NCBI GenBank assembly: GCA_003537755.1 | Contig: DPQS01000075.1 | Location: 1 to 40,812, forward strand | Source: Clostridiales bacterium | Lineage (GTDB): Bacteria; Bacillota; Clostridia; Christensenellales; CAG-314 | Direction of reading: 5' to 3' | Length of the DNA: 40,812 nucleotides | Shown here: one piece after another, positions 1 to 8,900 of the stretch | Layout: each line of letters opens with the position of its first letter | Position numbering within the stretch: the stretch's first letter is position 1 | The notes under the pieces: generated by a model | What the model was told of the DNA's origin: nothing | Databases searched by the model: none | What the model saw: the letters and a program-made list of their open reading frames with translations, nothing else | Program-made: the position numbers and the translations under genes

Positions 1-349
1 TTGCACTTGGTTTGACAAATCACCGTTATTTTCATGGCATTTTTGACCCATGTTAAGGCGTAAAACGCTTTTTATTTATTTTTCAGGCGAATTTGACTTG
101 TATTTTGTTATTTTTAATGCGTTGAATTGGTAATGGACAAGAGAAAAACAAATAAACTCTTGAAAAATTTTCTAATAAGGATCATTAAAATTTATAGGAT
201 TATTACAAGGCAGTCTATTACTCATGATATCGTTCACAAAATATTCTACACTTTCGGGCATCGTAAATCCATGAAATCTAAATGATTTCATTTTCGAATG
301 ATTAGTGATGACAATGGAAACCCTAAGATAAGTATTTTCTAATCCACCG
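1..349. other. Left-edge AT-rich intergenic stretch
   Basis: No complete gene is visible. The stretch is AT-rich compared with the glycan genes that follow. It lies downstream of the GH20 gene, and no convincing terminator was found for that gene. A weak GCG/CGC stem followed by five T residues (about 58-76, plus strand) could end a gene lying off the left edge. A small possible gene fragment inside it (172-291) is listed separately. Confidence 0.5.
172..291 (-). pseudogene. Possible N-terminal fragment of a DUF2971-like protein
   Basis: A 39-codon minus-strand reading frame starts with ATG at 291 and ends in TAG. Its last residues read NPINFNDPY. A short N-terminal segment ending in a motif of the type FSNPxxFNDPFD is what I know from DUF2971 proteins, which normally continue for another 200 or more residues. 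Here the frame stops immediately after the motif, and no continuation is evident in the next codons. There is no clear ribosome binding site. I read it as a degraded fragment, but the match rests on one short motif and may be chance. Confidence 0.25.
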
Positions 350-1960
350 CTATATTGCCGACGTCGACACATTCTTCGCCCAATCGTTAAACATCACTGT
401 TTTGCCGACAGGTTCCGTGCCACACGACACATCCAACACGTCAACTTCCAGTTCCTCGATTTTGTCAATCTTGCCGTCGACAAAAGCCGCAACCTTGTCA
501 CGACAGTACTCGGCACGCAAGATTGCGCCGCCTAACCGCTGTTGGTGCACTTCCAACCCAAACGGTTTGTTTTCTCCGTTCCAAACAGCAAAAAACGCAG
601 TTGCAAATGCCTTCAATTTGTCCACCGTTGCGTTCAGGTCGCTTTGCAATTCCGCAAGCCAAGCTCTGTCACCACGCTTGTACGCCGCACGCAACTTTAC
701 GCCAAGTTCGTACTTGACGGACAACACATCGGCAAGACGGTAAAACATATTGTACAAACACTCGTAAACACTGCCACGGCTTGCAAGCTGCTTGTATTTC
801 GCCGCAAGTTCGGCATATTTTTCGTTTTCGCCGCCAGCCACTGTACTGTCAAATTGCCCGAGCAAAATATCGTTGTACAACATATATTTGGACGGATTGC
901 GTATGTCTTTTACCTCACAAAACAGCCTGTCGGGCAGATCGAGAGACATCATATCATCAAAGTCCTCGCCTACAATTTGTTTAAAGCCGCACTTAATCGC
1001 CGCCATATCTTCGTTGCCGCTATATACTTGCGCAATAGCATACAAGGCGGGCAGCACAGCATATCGAGAACATTCACCGCCGTTGTCTCCCCACATTGTG
1101 ATAAAAACCGTGCCGACATTCTTTTGCTTGCAAACACGCATTGCAGGCAACATCGTGTCAAGGGACAGCCTGTTGTCCGGACAAAAACCTTTCCATGTCC
1201 ACGCACCGCCGGCAAATCCGATCGGACGATCGAACAGCGCATGTTTGTCCAACATTTGCGCAATGTAGGCTTCGTTGCTGTAGTAATCCCAATACACGGG
1301 CGTAACGCCCTTGGGCATTTTGTCGGCAATTTCTCGACTGAACCAAATCTTGCTTGCATCATTGCTTCCGTCGGCGTAGTTGCCCTTGTTTGCAAGGCGG
1401 AAATACATATCCGACCACATCATGGGACTAAAACCGTACTTTGCGGCGATCTCCACCACATTGGATAGATGTCGGGATAAAATGTCAAAGCGGTCACTGT
1501 ATCCGTGCTTATTCAGGTACTTGCCAAGTCCCAACATGTGCGCTTCGTCCATGCCGATGTTTACGCGCCGGGAGCTGAACGAATTTGCAAGACTTGCAAA
1601 CATACGGTCGATAAACTCGTATGTTTGCGGTTCGTCGACAAGCAAAATGTCGTTTACGTCGTTGATATCGGCATATGTATGCCAACGGAGCATTTGATTG
1701 AGGTGCGCCAAAGTTTGTACACAAGGTATAAGTTCAACACCAAGTTTACGGCAAAACTTGTCGAGAGTGCGAATTTCCTCTTGCGTATACCGTCCGCGCA
1801 TGTAGCCGAAATATGGTTCGCCGTCTATTTCGTAGGTATCTTCCGTGTACAGTTGCACACTGTCGTAGCCGAATTTGGCAAGTATTGTAATAAAATCCTT
1901 CAATTTGTCGACCGTCATCACTGCATCGCGCGAGCAGTCTATCATTACGCCCAACGACAT
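350..1960 (-). CDS. GH20 beta-N-acetylhexosaminidase, GcnA-like, cytoplasmic
   Basis: This 536-residue protein has no signal peptide and begins directly with the catalytic TIM barrel. The GH20 catalytic pair is visible as D138-E139 in the motif NIGMDEAHMLGLG, which is typical of GcnA-type enzymes. GH20 enzymes remove terminal beta-linked GlcNAc or GalNAc by substrate-assisted catalysis. Residues after about 340 form a mostly helical C-terminal region. The start is supported by AAGGAG eight bases before the ATG. It is the second gene of a two-gene unit, 62 bp after the TIM-barrel gene. The cytoplasmic location implies that it acts on imported oligosaccharides. The exact substrate (GlcNAc or GalNAc) cannot be read from the sequence. 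Confidence 0.85.
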   Translation of the reverse strand: MSLGVMIDCSRDAVMTVDKLKDFITILAKFGYDSVQLYTEDTYEIDGEPYFGYMRGRYTQEEIRTLDKFCRKLGVELIPCVQTLAHLNQMLRWHTYADINDVNDILLVDEPQTYEFIDRMFASLANSFSSRRVNIGMDEAHMLGLGKYLNKHGYSDRFDILSRHLSNVVEIAAKYGFSPMMWSDMYFRLANKGNYADGSNDASKIWFSREIADKMPKGVTPVYWDYYSNEAYIAQMLDKHALFDRPIGFAGGAWTWKGFCPDNRLSLDTMLPAMRVCKQKNVGTVFITMWGDNGGECSRYAVLPALYAIAQVYSGNEDMAAIKCGFKQIVGEDFDDMMSLDLPDRLFCEVKDIRNPSKYMLYNDILLGQFDSTVAGGENEKYAELAAKYKQLASRGSVYECLYNMFYRLADVLSVKYELGVKLRAAYKRGDRAWLAELQSDLNATVDKLKAFATAFFAVWNGENKPFGLEVHQQRLGGAILRAEYCRDKVAAFVDGKIDKIEELEVDVLDVSCGTEPVGKTVMFNDWAKNVSTSAI

Positions 1961-2022
1961 TCCGATTTCTCCTTGATTTTACCGATTTTTTACTGTTTTG
2001 TATCGAAAAATTCAATACGTAT

Positions 2023-3429
2023 CTATTTTTTACTTACAATCCACATTGCTTCACCGGCAGCAAAGTCAACGCGGATTTTACCGTTAAATTCGATTGTTGT
2101 GCCGTCTTGCAATGTCGCCACGTAGTTGCTTTCGGGCAATGTCAACTCAACCTTATTTCCATATACCGACGACAAATTGGTCACGAAATATCTACATTTG
2201 TCGTCATGCTCAAACAGCGAAACCGCCACTTGGCTGGTACTGTCCACAACAATACTTTCGTCACGCGCATAGCACATGTCGGGGAAGTTGCCTTGGTAAA
2301 TACACTCGCTATCAGGCAAACTTGCCACTTTGTCTAAAATAAAACCGTTGTCGTAATGTCCGTATGCCGACACCCCGACAAAGTTGCTTGCACGCATTTC
2401 GGCGGCAATAGCGTCGTAAAAAGGTTGCGTGTCGGCAAGCCATTTACCGAAACGTGTGACACTGCCGTAGATGTCTATAAGCGACGACTCGCCGTTTTTT
2501 GCAGCATTGTAACCGGGTATATTCCGCCAATCCAGCGGAAACGCTCCCGGGAAAAACGCTACACCATCATTGCCGTAGGACAAAATGACGTTTATTTGCA
2601 ACAGCAGTTCGCCCTTGTTTGTCATACGTCGGATGTCGTTGCCCCATTGCCCCACTTGCACGTAGTTGTAACTGCCCATGCCGTACTTGCGCTTGGCCTG
2701 CGACATCACGGCGGACAGTTCAAACAACGCTACATGCACCGATGTCGGCACTTCCGCCCAATGCGGTTCCATCGGGTAACGGTCCTGCGACACATAGCTC
2801 GGCACGGCTTTATCCAAAAATCCCGTCAACAACTTGTCGTACACCCTGAAACGATTGGCAAAACTTACTTGCAAGTCGCCCGTCAATTCAAACGGCTTGG
2901 GTTGCAATTCCGCGCATTCGGTCGGTGCGCTTTCAATGCCCGTCCAAAAAATCTTTTCGTCAATGCTGTACGAAAAGAAATTGTACATGAACTCGTACTC
3001 GGCAAAGTGCGCCTTAAACACGTTACACGCATGCGCTGCGCCGTCAAACGCAAGGTAACCTGCCTCGTCGCCAAACATAATACCGCCAAAAGCCTTATGC
3101 TCTGCAAGTGCCGCCACTTCGGCGACAAAGTCGTCATCAAGTTGTTTGCACTCCGTTTCGGACAGTTTCCAATAGGCTTTGTCTCCCGTCAGGCGCACAT
3201 AACGACCGCATGCCGACGGCGTAGGATAATACAAAATGCCGTATTTTTCACACAACTCGAACGTCCGCTCAACTGTTTCCGCTCGACTGTCGAAACCGTA
3301 ACCGAAAATGCGGTTTATACCCATATTCTTCAATGCGGCAAACACTTCGTCGGTCAATCGCGACGGGTAATTTTCGTACTCACCTGTTGGTGCGCAAAAT
3401 ATTGCAGACACAAATTTGTCGTTTAACAT
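2023..3429 (-). CDS. Putative TIM-barrel glycoside hydrolase-like protein
   Basis: This 468-residue protein has no signal peptide. I chose the ATG at 3429 because GGAGA lies seven bases upstream; an earlier start would add eleven residues without a ribosome binding site. The sequence looks like a (beta/alpha)8 hydrolase. The motif GGIMFGDEAG (about residue 135) resembles the acid/base strand seen in clan GH-A and DUF4434-type proteins. A later stretch with QINVILSYGNDG followed by aromatic residues resembles the GH42-type barrel end. A small beta domain probably follows after residue 400. I cannot assign a CAZy family. It is the first gene of the unit that ends with the GH20 hexosaminidase, so a role in trimming host-type oligosaccharides is inferred from context. 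Confidence 0.65.
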   Translation of the reverse strand: MLNDKFVSAIFCAPTGEYENYPSRLTDEVFAALKNMGINRIFGYGFDSRAETVERTFELCEKYGILYYPTPSACGRYVRLTGDKAYWKLSETECKQLDDDFVAEVAALAEHKAFGGIMFGDEAGYLAFDGAAHACNVFKAHFAEYEFMYNFFSYSIDEKIFWTGIESAPTECAELQPKPFELTGDLQVSFANRFRVYDKLLTGFLDKAVPSYVSQDRYPMEPHWAEVPTSVHVALFELSAVMSQAKRKYGMGSYNYVQVGQWGNDIRRMTNKGELLLQINVILSYGNDGVAFFPGAFPLDWRNIPGYNAAKNGESSLIDIYGSVTRFGKWLADTQPFYDAIAAEMRASNFVGVSAYGHYDNGFILDKVASLPDSECIYQGNFPDMCYARDESIVVDSTSQVAVSLFEHDDKCRYFVTNLSSVYGNKVELTLPESNYVATLQDGTTIEFNGKIRVDFAAGEAMWIVSKK

Positions 3430-3494
3430 ACATTTTTCTCCAATCGATTGTGTCGGTAACAAGCCAATGCTTTAATCGATAAATTCCTATTTTT

Positions 3495-3543
3495 ATTGTA
3501 CCATAAATTGCCAAAAATTGAAATATACGGCAGTACATACGGC
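3495..3543 (-). promoter_or_regulatory. Possible promoter of the TIM-barrel/GH20 unit with direct repeat
   Basis: On the minus strand a TACAAT -10 hexamer (3495-3500) lies 66-71 bp before the start codon, with a poor -35 about 17 bp upstream. Just upstream the sequence GCCGTAT occurs twice in direct orientation, 12 bp apart (3525-3531 and 3537-3543). This differs from the 21-bp repeats at the other operons, so a separate regulator is possible. Confidence 0.35.
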
Positions 3544-3677
3544 AATATTTATTACAACTTGAGCAAGAATAGCAACAAGCACGAACTTACATACTGTCGT
3601 TTGACAAACTAAGCAACTACGAACCATAAAGCAATTACCGCCACCAATCGAGCACAAAACAAAACGCCGCACGCCAC

Positions 3678-3715
3678 AAAAAAAGGAACCGACGTTGTTG
3701 CCGATTCCTTTTTTT
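3678..3715. terminator. Bidirectional rho-independent terminator
   Basis: An 11-bp perfect stem, AAAAAAAGGAA paired with TTCCTTTTTTT, encloses a 16-base loop. A/T tracts on both sides allow termination in either direction. On the minus strand it ends the operon that finishes with the DUF4838 gene, 125 bp downstream of the stop codon. Confidence 0.75.
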
Positions 3716-3839
3716 AGTATTTACTTGTTTTTTTCAATTGCCGCAAGCAATCGTTTTTCACGTGCGTAACAACCACCAATAAGGCATTAAAGTCAGTAGT
3801 CCAAACATTTTGCACGTCAGACAATTTGCACACCCCTCA

Positions 3840-5903
3840 CTACCAGCACTTGTTGGGATTGGTGATAAAGTTGTCTACTGTGTTGTCGGCATCGGTTCCT
3901 TCGCGACAGCGAGTTATCCCTGCCGCCGCACATGCCGCCTTAAAGCGGTTTTGAATTTCTTCCAGACTACCGCCGACATAGGATTTTTCGCTACTTGCAA
4001 ACAAAGTTTTGCTATACTCGCTTTCCCAGTAGCACATCAATGCGCTGTACGTCGAAGCACGCACGCCTTGCAATCTTGCCGTGTAAGTAGCCTTTTGTTC
4101 GGCGGTAAGTGCCGAGTCGTTGGCAACGACAGCAATTGCATTGTCGATACGTTTGAGTGAAGCAACGTGTTCCTTCAAAGTAACCTTTCGCATGTACTCC
4201 GTGCCGTGCACAACTTCGTAACCGAGTCCTTGGTCGGCAAGATAGTCGTCGTAATCGTTGATGTAACCTGTTACGTAATCCGCCGCCGTGGCTCCGAAAT
4301 ACGCTCGCACAAAATTGTCACGCAATGTTACCGCGCTCAAACTACTGTCCGTCAACTTGCGACTCCACACGTAGCTGCGCATTTCGCTTTGCCAGATGTT
4401 GTCGGCGTCGTACGCGCCAAGCACAAGTATCATCTCCACGCCTGCCGCCTTGGCCTCATCCACAATTTGGTCAATCGCAGTCATGCTCGTACCGAAGTAC
4501 TTGACGTAGTTGTTGTAGCACACGTCGTACAACCACAGTATCAAGCTACCGTTGTCGTTGCCTGTGGTTGCCGCAATCCAAGCGTTGTAATCGGTGCGTA
4601 TACTTGTCATCTGCTTGCTGTCGGACAGCGAATACCGCATGTCGCCCCATGCCGCAAACCAGACGCACAAATCTTTGTCCACCGTAACGCCACCCGTAGG
4701 CGCAGTTGTCGAGTAGCCGTATGCAAAAGTAATTATCTTAAATTGTCGTCCCGACAGGTCGCTGTCGGCGCGCAAGTTGTTTAACATTGACCGGATAAAC
4801 CGCAACATAACGCCGCTTCTGTTGTACAACTTAGCCGCTTTAACGCAGTTTTCGCACATACAATAGGGATGTTTGGGATTGTCAGTAGTGCCTTCGTTGC
4901 CGTCCTCCTGCTCAAATGTAAAGTACATAATATCGGGATTTGCCAATATCAGTTGCTTCATATGCGCCGTTGCAAGAGCAAGCGTGTTTATGCCGGTCAG
5001 GTTGTAATCTATGCCGTTTGTCAGACAGGGTGTATAAGCGCCTACTACGTCCGCCGACGGACAAAGAGTTGTGCCCCAGTACTTACTACCGTTAGCAGGG
5101 TTGTAGTCGTCGTCTATGTAAAACCGCATATTGTGCGTATCCGCTCCGATGTAGCCAAACCGTACGGTGTCGCCGTACTTAGCGGACACGCTTGACGCAT
5201 AACTACTGTTTTGTCCAAGTTTGGTTACAAGGTCGCTGTCTGTACCGCTGTAACAAGTGTTGTAAGATAGGTATGCACGTATTGCAAAGTCCGGAGCGTC
5301 TACCAAATTCAAATCCGTGTTCAGGGTTACATCGGACGGTATCGTCTCTACACCCTTGGCGTAAAACTCACAACCGTTTTCGCGCAAAAACCGATATGCG
5401 CCGTACAAAACTCCGCGACCGCTACCGCAAACATACAGCGTCTTGCCGTCTTTTAGCAAGGCATATTCTTCATTTGCAAGGTTAAGCGACGAATATCTGC
5501 TTATTGCAAACAATCCGTTGTTACCAACGCTTACCACATTACAACCGCTGTCGATTTGCAAATCGGCAAAGCCGACCGTTTGATAGTCGATACCTGTCAT
5601 TTGTAACAAATATTTTTGCAACAACGTTGCCGCAGTGTATTCCGCACTGTCAACATCGCCGTTAAGTACTATCCAATAGCTTTCGGGGATAGGCTCTACG
5701 CCATCCACCGTTACAACAATGTCACCGCTGACAGCCGAAACTACATAGAACTCGCCTGTCGGGGCGAGTTCTACATTGTTTACAAGCACTTTGAAGTTGC
5801 TACCCTTGCGGAAACCGTAATTTAGGTTGACCGTAAAGCGGTAGTCTTGTCCTTTTGTAACGGCACTGTCGCCGTCGAGGGTGTAGCCTGTACCCTCTGT
5901 CAA
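3840..5903 (-). CDS. DUF4838 surface protein, 5' end lost or fused by a frame change
   Basis: The frame encodes a DUF4838-type protein of about 690 residues. A GH20-like alpha/beta N-terminal region is followed by a TIM-barrel-like core with the CxxC pair in the motif CMCENC. The given start is only the first possible codon (TTG); it falls in the middle of a beta-repeat identical in type to those of the upstream protein. The frame stays open up to 6020 and reads GSPDTSDPDKPSDRQYNV just before, which looks like a linker. It has no ATG, no ribosome binding site and no signal peptide. The upstream lipoprotein stops in another frame at 5960. I therefore infer one original fused lipoprotein split by a single-base change. 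DUF4838 proteins are linked to glycan-degrading loci; their activity is not established. A second copy lies at 12974-15019. Confidence 0.7.
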   Translation of the reverse strand: MTEGTGYTLDGDSAVTKGQDYRFTVNLNYGFRKGSNFKVLVNNVELAPTGEFYVVSAVSGDIVVTVDGVEPIPESYWIVLNGDVDSAEYTAATLLQKYLLQMTGIDYQTVGFADLQIDSGCNVVSVGNNGLFAISRYSSLNLANEEYALLKDGKTLYVCGSGRGVLYGAYRFLRENGCEFYAKGVETIPSDVTLNTDLNLVDAPDFAIRAYLSYNTCYSGTDSDLVTKLGQNSSYASSVSAKYGDTVRFGYIGADTHNMRFYIDDDYNPANGSKYWGTTLCPSADVVGAYTPCLTNGIDYNLTGINTLALATAHMKQLILANPDIMYFTFEQEDGNEGTTDNPKHPYCMCENCVKAAKLYNRSGVMLRFIRSMLNNLRADSDLSGRQFKIITFAYGYSTTAPTGGVTVDKDLCVWFAAWGDMRYSLSDSKQMTSIRTDYNAWIAATTGNDNGSLILWLYDVCYNNYVKYFGTSMTAIDQIVDEAKAAGVEMILVLGAYDADNIWQSEMRSYVWSRKLTDSSLSAVTLRDNFVRAYFGATAADYVTGYINDYDDYLADQGLGYEVVHGTEYMRKVTLKEHVASLKRIDNAIAVVANDSALTAEQKATYTARLQGVRASTYSALMCYWESEYSKTLFASSEKSYVGGSLEEIQNRFKAACAAAGITRCREGTDADNTVDNFITNPNKCW

Positions 5904-5959
5904 AGTAACATTGTATTGTCGATCACTCGGTTTGTCCGGGTCGGACGTGTCAGGTGATC

Positions 5960-8900
5960 CTATTGAAAAGAAACTTTTATCTTGATTACACCATCGTGGT
6001 CCAAGCCCAAATACAGCACGTCACCATCACTATATGTGATGTTAGTGTAATCACCCGTGCCGGGGAACTCGATGCCACCCACAGCATTGTTTATACCAAA
6101 CACCAGTGCACGAGTATTAGTTCCATTGACAATCATTTCCGTTTCAAAATGAATCGTACCCTGCACGTATTCGCCATTCTTGCTCATCAATGCAGCAAGC
6201 CAGGTTGTCGAAGTCTTTACATGCGCGTCATTGCCGGAATAAAGCGTATCCAATACAAGCACGCCGTCTTCTTCGATAGCACAGTAGATGTTAGGATTGC
6301 TCTTAGTCCAACTTGTCGTTTCGGCACTCTTGAACAATTTGATATTTTGGAAGGTAATTGTCGTGTCTTCTTGGGTACCTTCAACGGCAGGTTTTCCTTG
6401 GAATATGATTGCATTATATGTTCCGTCGGCTTTCTTAAATCCCGTAAGGTCAAGACGAACGACTCCGTTTGCAAGGGCAACAATCTTGTCCGACGAACCT
6501 GCGCAAAGCAAGTACTTGGAAGTCTCTTTGTGCGCACCGATTTCTATACGCATATGCGTATAACCCGCTTCAAGTGCTTCTTGCACCCAAGCCGCGGAGA
6601 TTGTAGGTTGCCAACCGCGAATTTCAACGGAATTACCCGTGACTTTCCAACTAGGAGATGCGGTGCTAATATCAAGCCAATTTGCCGTATTGTACAGCTT
6701 ATGCGCAATTATTTCGCACTCGTCTTCCGTTTTGTAGAACTTAAGACCGGACAGTTTGCAGTATTCCGTCGGATTGTCTTGCTTGAAAAGGACAAAGCCT
6801 TCTTCTCCGATTTCCACTTTGTTCAAATCATACACAAAATAGTCGTTGTTGTTTGTCAAATATGCGCTTGTGGTAGAGTAAATCATTGCTTCGGGCTTGT
6901 CGTGAATGTATTTCATACCCGGGTTTATACGAAGATTACCCATTCCGTTTGTCGCAAGATAGAAAGTGACATACTTGTATCCTTGACTTACCATATCTTC
7001 AATCAATGCTTTGTTGATTGCAAAGTAGATATTAGAACCGTCGCCATTAGTAATTGTGTATGTTCCGTTTTCAAAAGCAACTGTTGCGCCACTGACAGGC
7101 AGCACGTAGTCCTTTTCTTTCAGCACGTCGGCTTCCACACCTTCAACGGTGATTGTGATGTTGCTGGTGATGTTTGATACGGTGTACTTGCCGTCCGCTG
7201 CTTCAATTGCAGTGCCGGTTGCCTTGACAACAAGGTTTTCTGCAATGTATCCGCTGTTAACTACCACGGTAAAGGAGAAACTTCCGCCGTAGTTGACGGG
7301 GCTTGTACTGCCGTCTGCTGCCGCAATCGTGTAGCCTTCGCCCTCGGTAAGCGTAACCGTGTAGGTGTTGATTGCAAGTCCGCTGACTGTAATTACGATG
7401 TTGCCGCTGACATTTTCCACCGAGTACACACCGTTGCCGTCCGCAACAAGCACTATGTCGCCGTTTTTAACAACAAGCGTTCCGCCGTTGTACTTTGCGC
7501 TGTCGAACGTAGCCTTGAAGCGATAGGTACTGCCGTGTTCCGCTTCCGTTGCGGGTGTTCCGTTGTTTTCCGACAAGTAGGTGATACCTTCCGTCGGGGT
7601 GAGCGTTACGGTGTACTTGGCAATCTTCAAACCTTCGACGGTGATTGTAAGTGCGTCCGTAACGTTGGTTACGGTGTAGCCGTCGCCGCTCTTTGCAAGT
7701 TCAACCTTTTCACCGTTGCCGATTTGCGCATACACTTTGACCGCACTTGTATCTTGTCCTGCGGCAAAAGCAATTGTAAAGCTGTAATCAGTGCCGTAAG
7801 TGACTGTGTTTGCGCCTTTTACTTCATAATTGGTACTTGTGGGCAATGCAACTCCGTATGTGTTAAGCGCGACGCCCTCGACCGTGATTATGTGCGTTTC
7901 CCTGATGTTGGTAATTGTATACACGCCGTCAACGGCTTCCAACACTTTTTCGCCGTCCTTGACGACAAATTTGCTTTGATTGTAGCCCGTTGCAAGGTTT
8001 ACCTTAAATTTGAGCGTGCCGCCGTAGGGGATAGCCGTCGCATTTGCGCCGTCAAGCACTTCGTACTCGAAGCCGTCGCCCGTAGTAAGCATGTTGCCTA
8101 CAACGATTTGTTCAACACCTTCCACCGTCACGGTCAAGTCGCCCGTAACTTTGTCTGCAGCAACGGTAACCGTACCGTCGGTGGCAACGTCGACCTTTTC
8201 GCCGTTTACCTTGACGGCAAAGTTTGCGTTTTGCTTGTAGCCTTCGGTAAGAGCGAATTTGAACGTGTACGCTTGTCCCTTGACAATGCGTGTTTCGCCG
8301 CTAAGAGTATAACCCGTACCCTCGACAAGAGTAACGTTTGCGTAATCGGTATGCGTAAGGGCAATTTCCGTAAAGTAGAACGTCAGATTGATGTTGTCCG
8401 CACGGAAAATCATGCCGTTAGCATATTTACTGTCGGTAAGGTCGATGGTAACAACCTTGCCTTCCGTAGCTACGTAGTCTTGCGCAGCAGCCGCAATAAG
8501 AGCATTGGGGTAGTCACACCACAGGTTGGCGTTGTTGATAAACTCGCCGTCTTCATTGGCAATTTTAACACGGAAAGAAAGGGTATTCTTGCCTTCTGCA
8601 AGCCATTGGTCGATTTGCGCCTTGGGGATTGCAACGGGTTGATCCCCCGACATATTGATTGCAATGCCGCCATCTACGCCGACAATGTTGGACTTAACGG
8701 AAGCTGCTTCAAAAGTAAACAAAGAAATGTATTCCGCCTCGACAGGCTTTGTTTGACTAAACTTGACATCGGAGAATTGTACAGTTTGTCCCTCACCGCC
8801 GTCACGCATGCAGAGATACAAACCGTTTTCGCTAACGTACAAATTGTCGAGGTCAAGCAACAAGTAGGATTTGCCCGGAGACACATACTTTCTACCGGCA

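Larger units (their letters stand above)
3430..3839. other. Intergenic region with a terminator, a promoter and a short orphan frame
   Basis: This gap separates the DUF4838 gene from the TIM-barrel gene. It holds the bidirectional terminator at 3678-3715 and the promoter elements near 3495-3543. Between the DUF4838 stop and the terminator, a minus-strand frame at 3721-3786 ends in GCYAREKRLLAAIEKNK and then a stop. It looks protein-like but has no start, so it may be the degraded C-terminus of a lost gene. Confidence 0.4.

Noticed and set aside
3542..3571. A further 21-bp operator pair before the TIM-barrel gene
   Set aside because: GCAATATTT and GCAAGAATA are 21 bp apart, but the orientation is reversed, the second copy is poor and no -10 lies at the expected 23 nt.
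5955..5985. Programmed -1 ribosomal frameshift joining the giant lipoprotein and DUF4838
   Set aside because: The direction of the shift would be right, but no X XXY YYZ slippery heptamer is present in the zero frame. A base change or assembly error is simpler.
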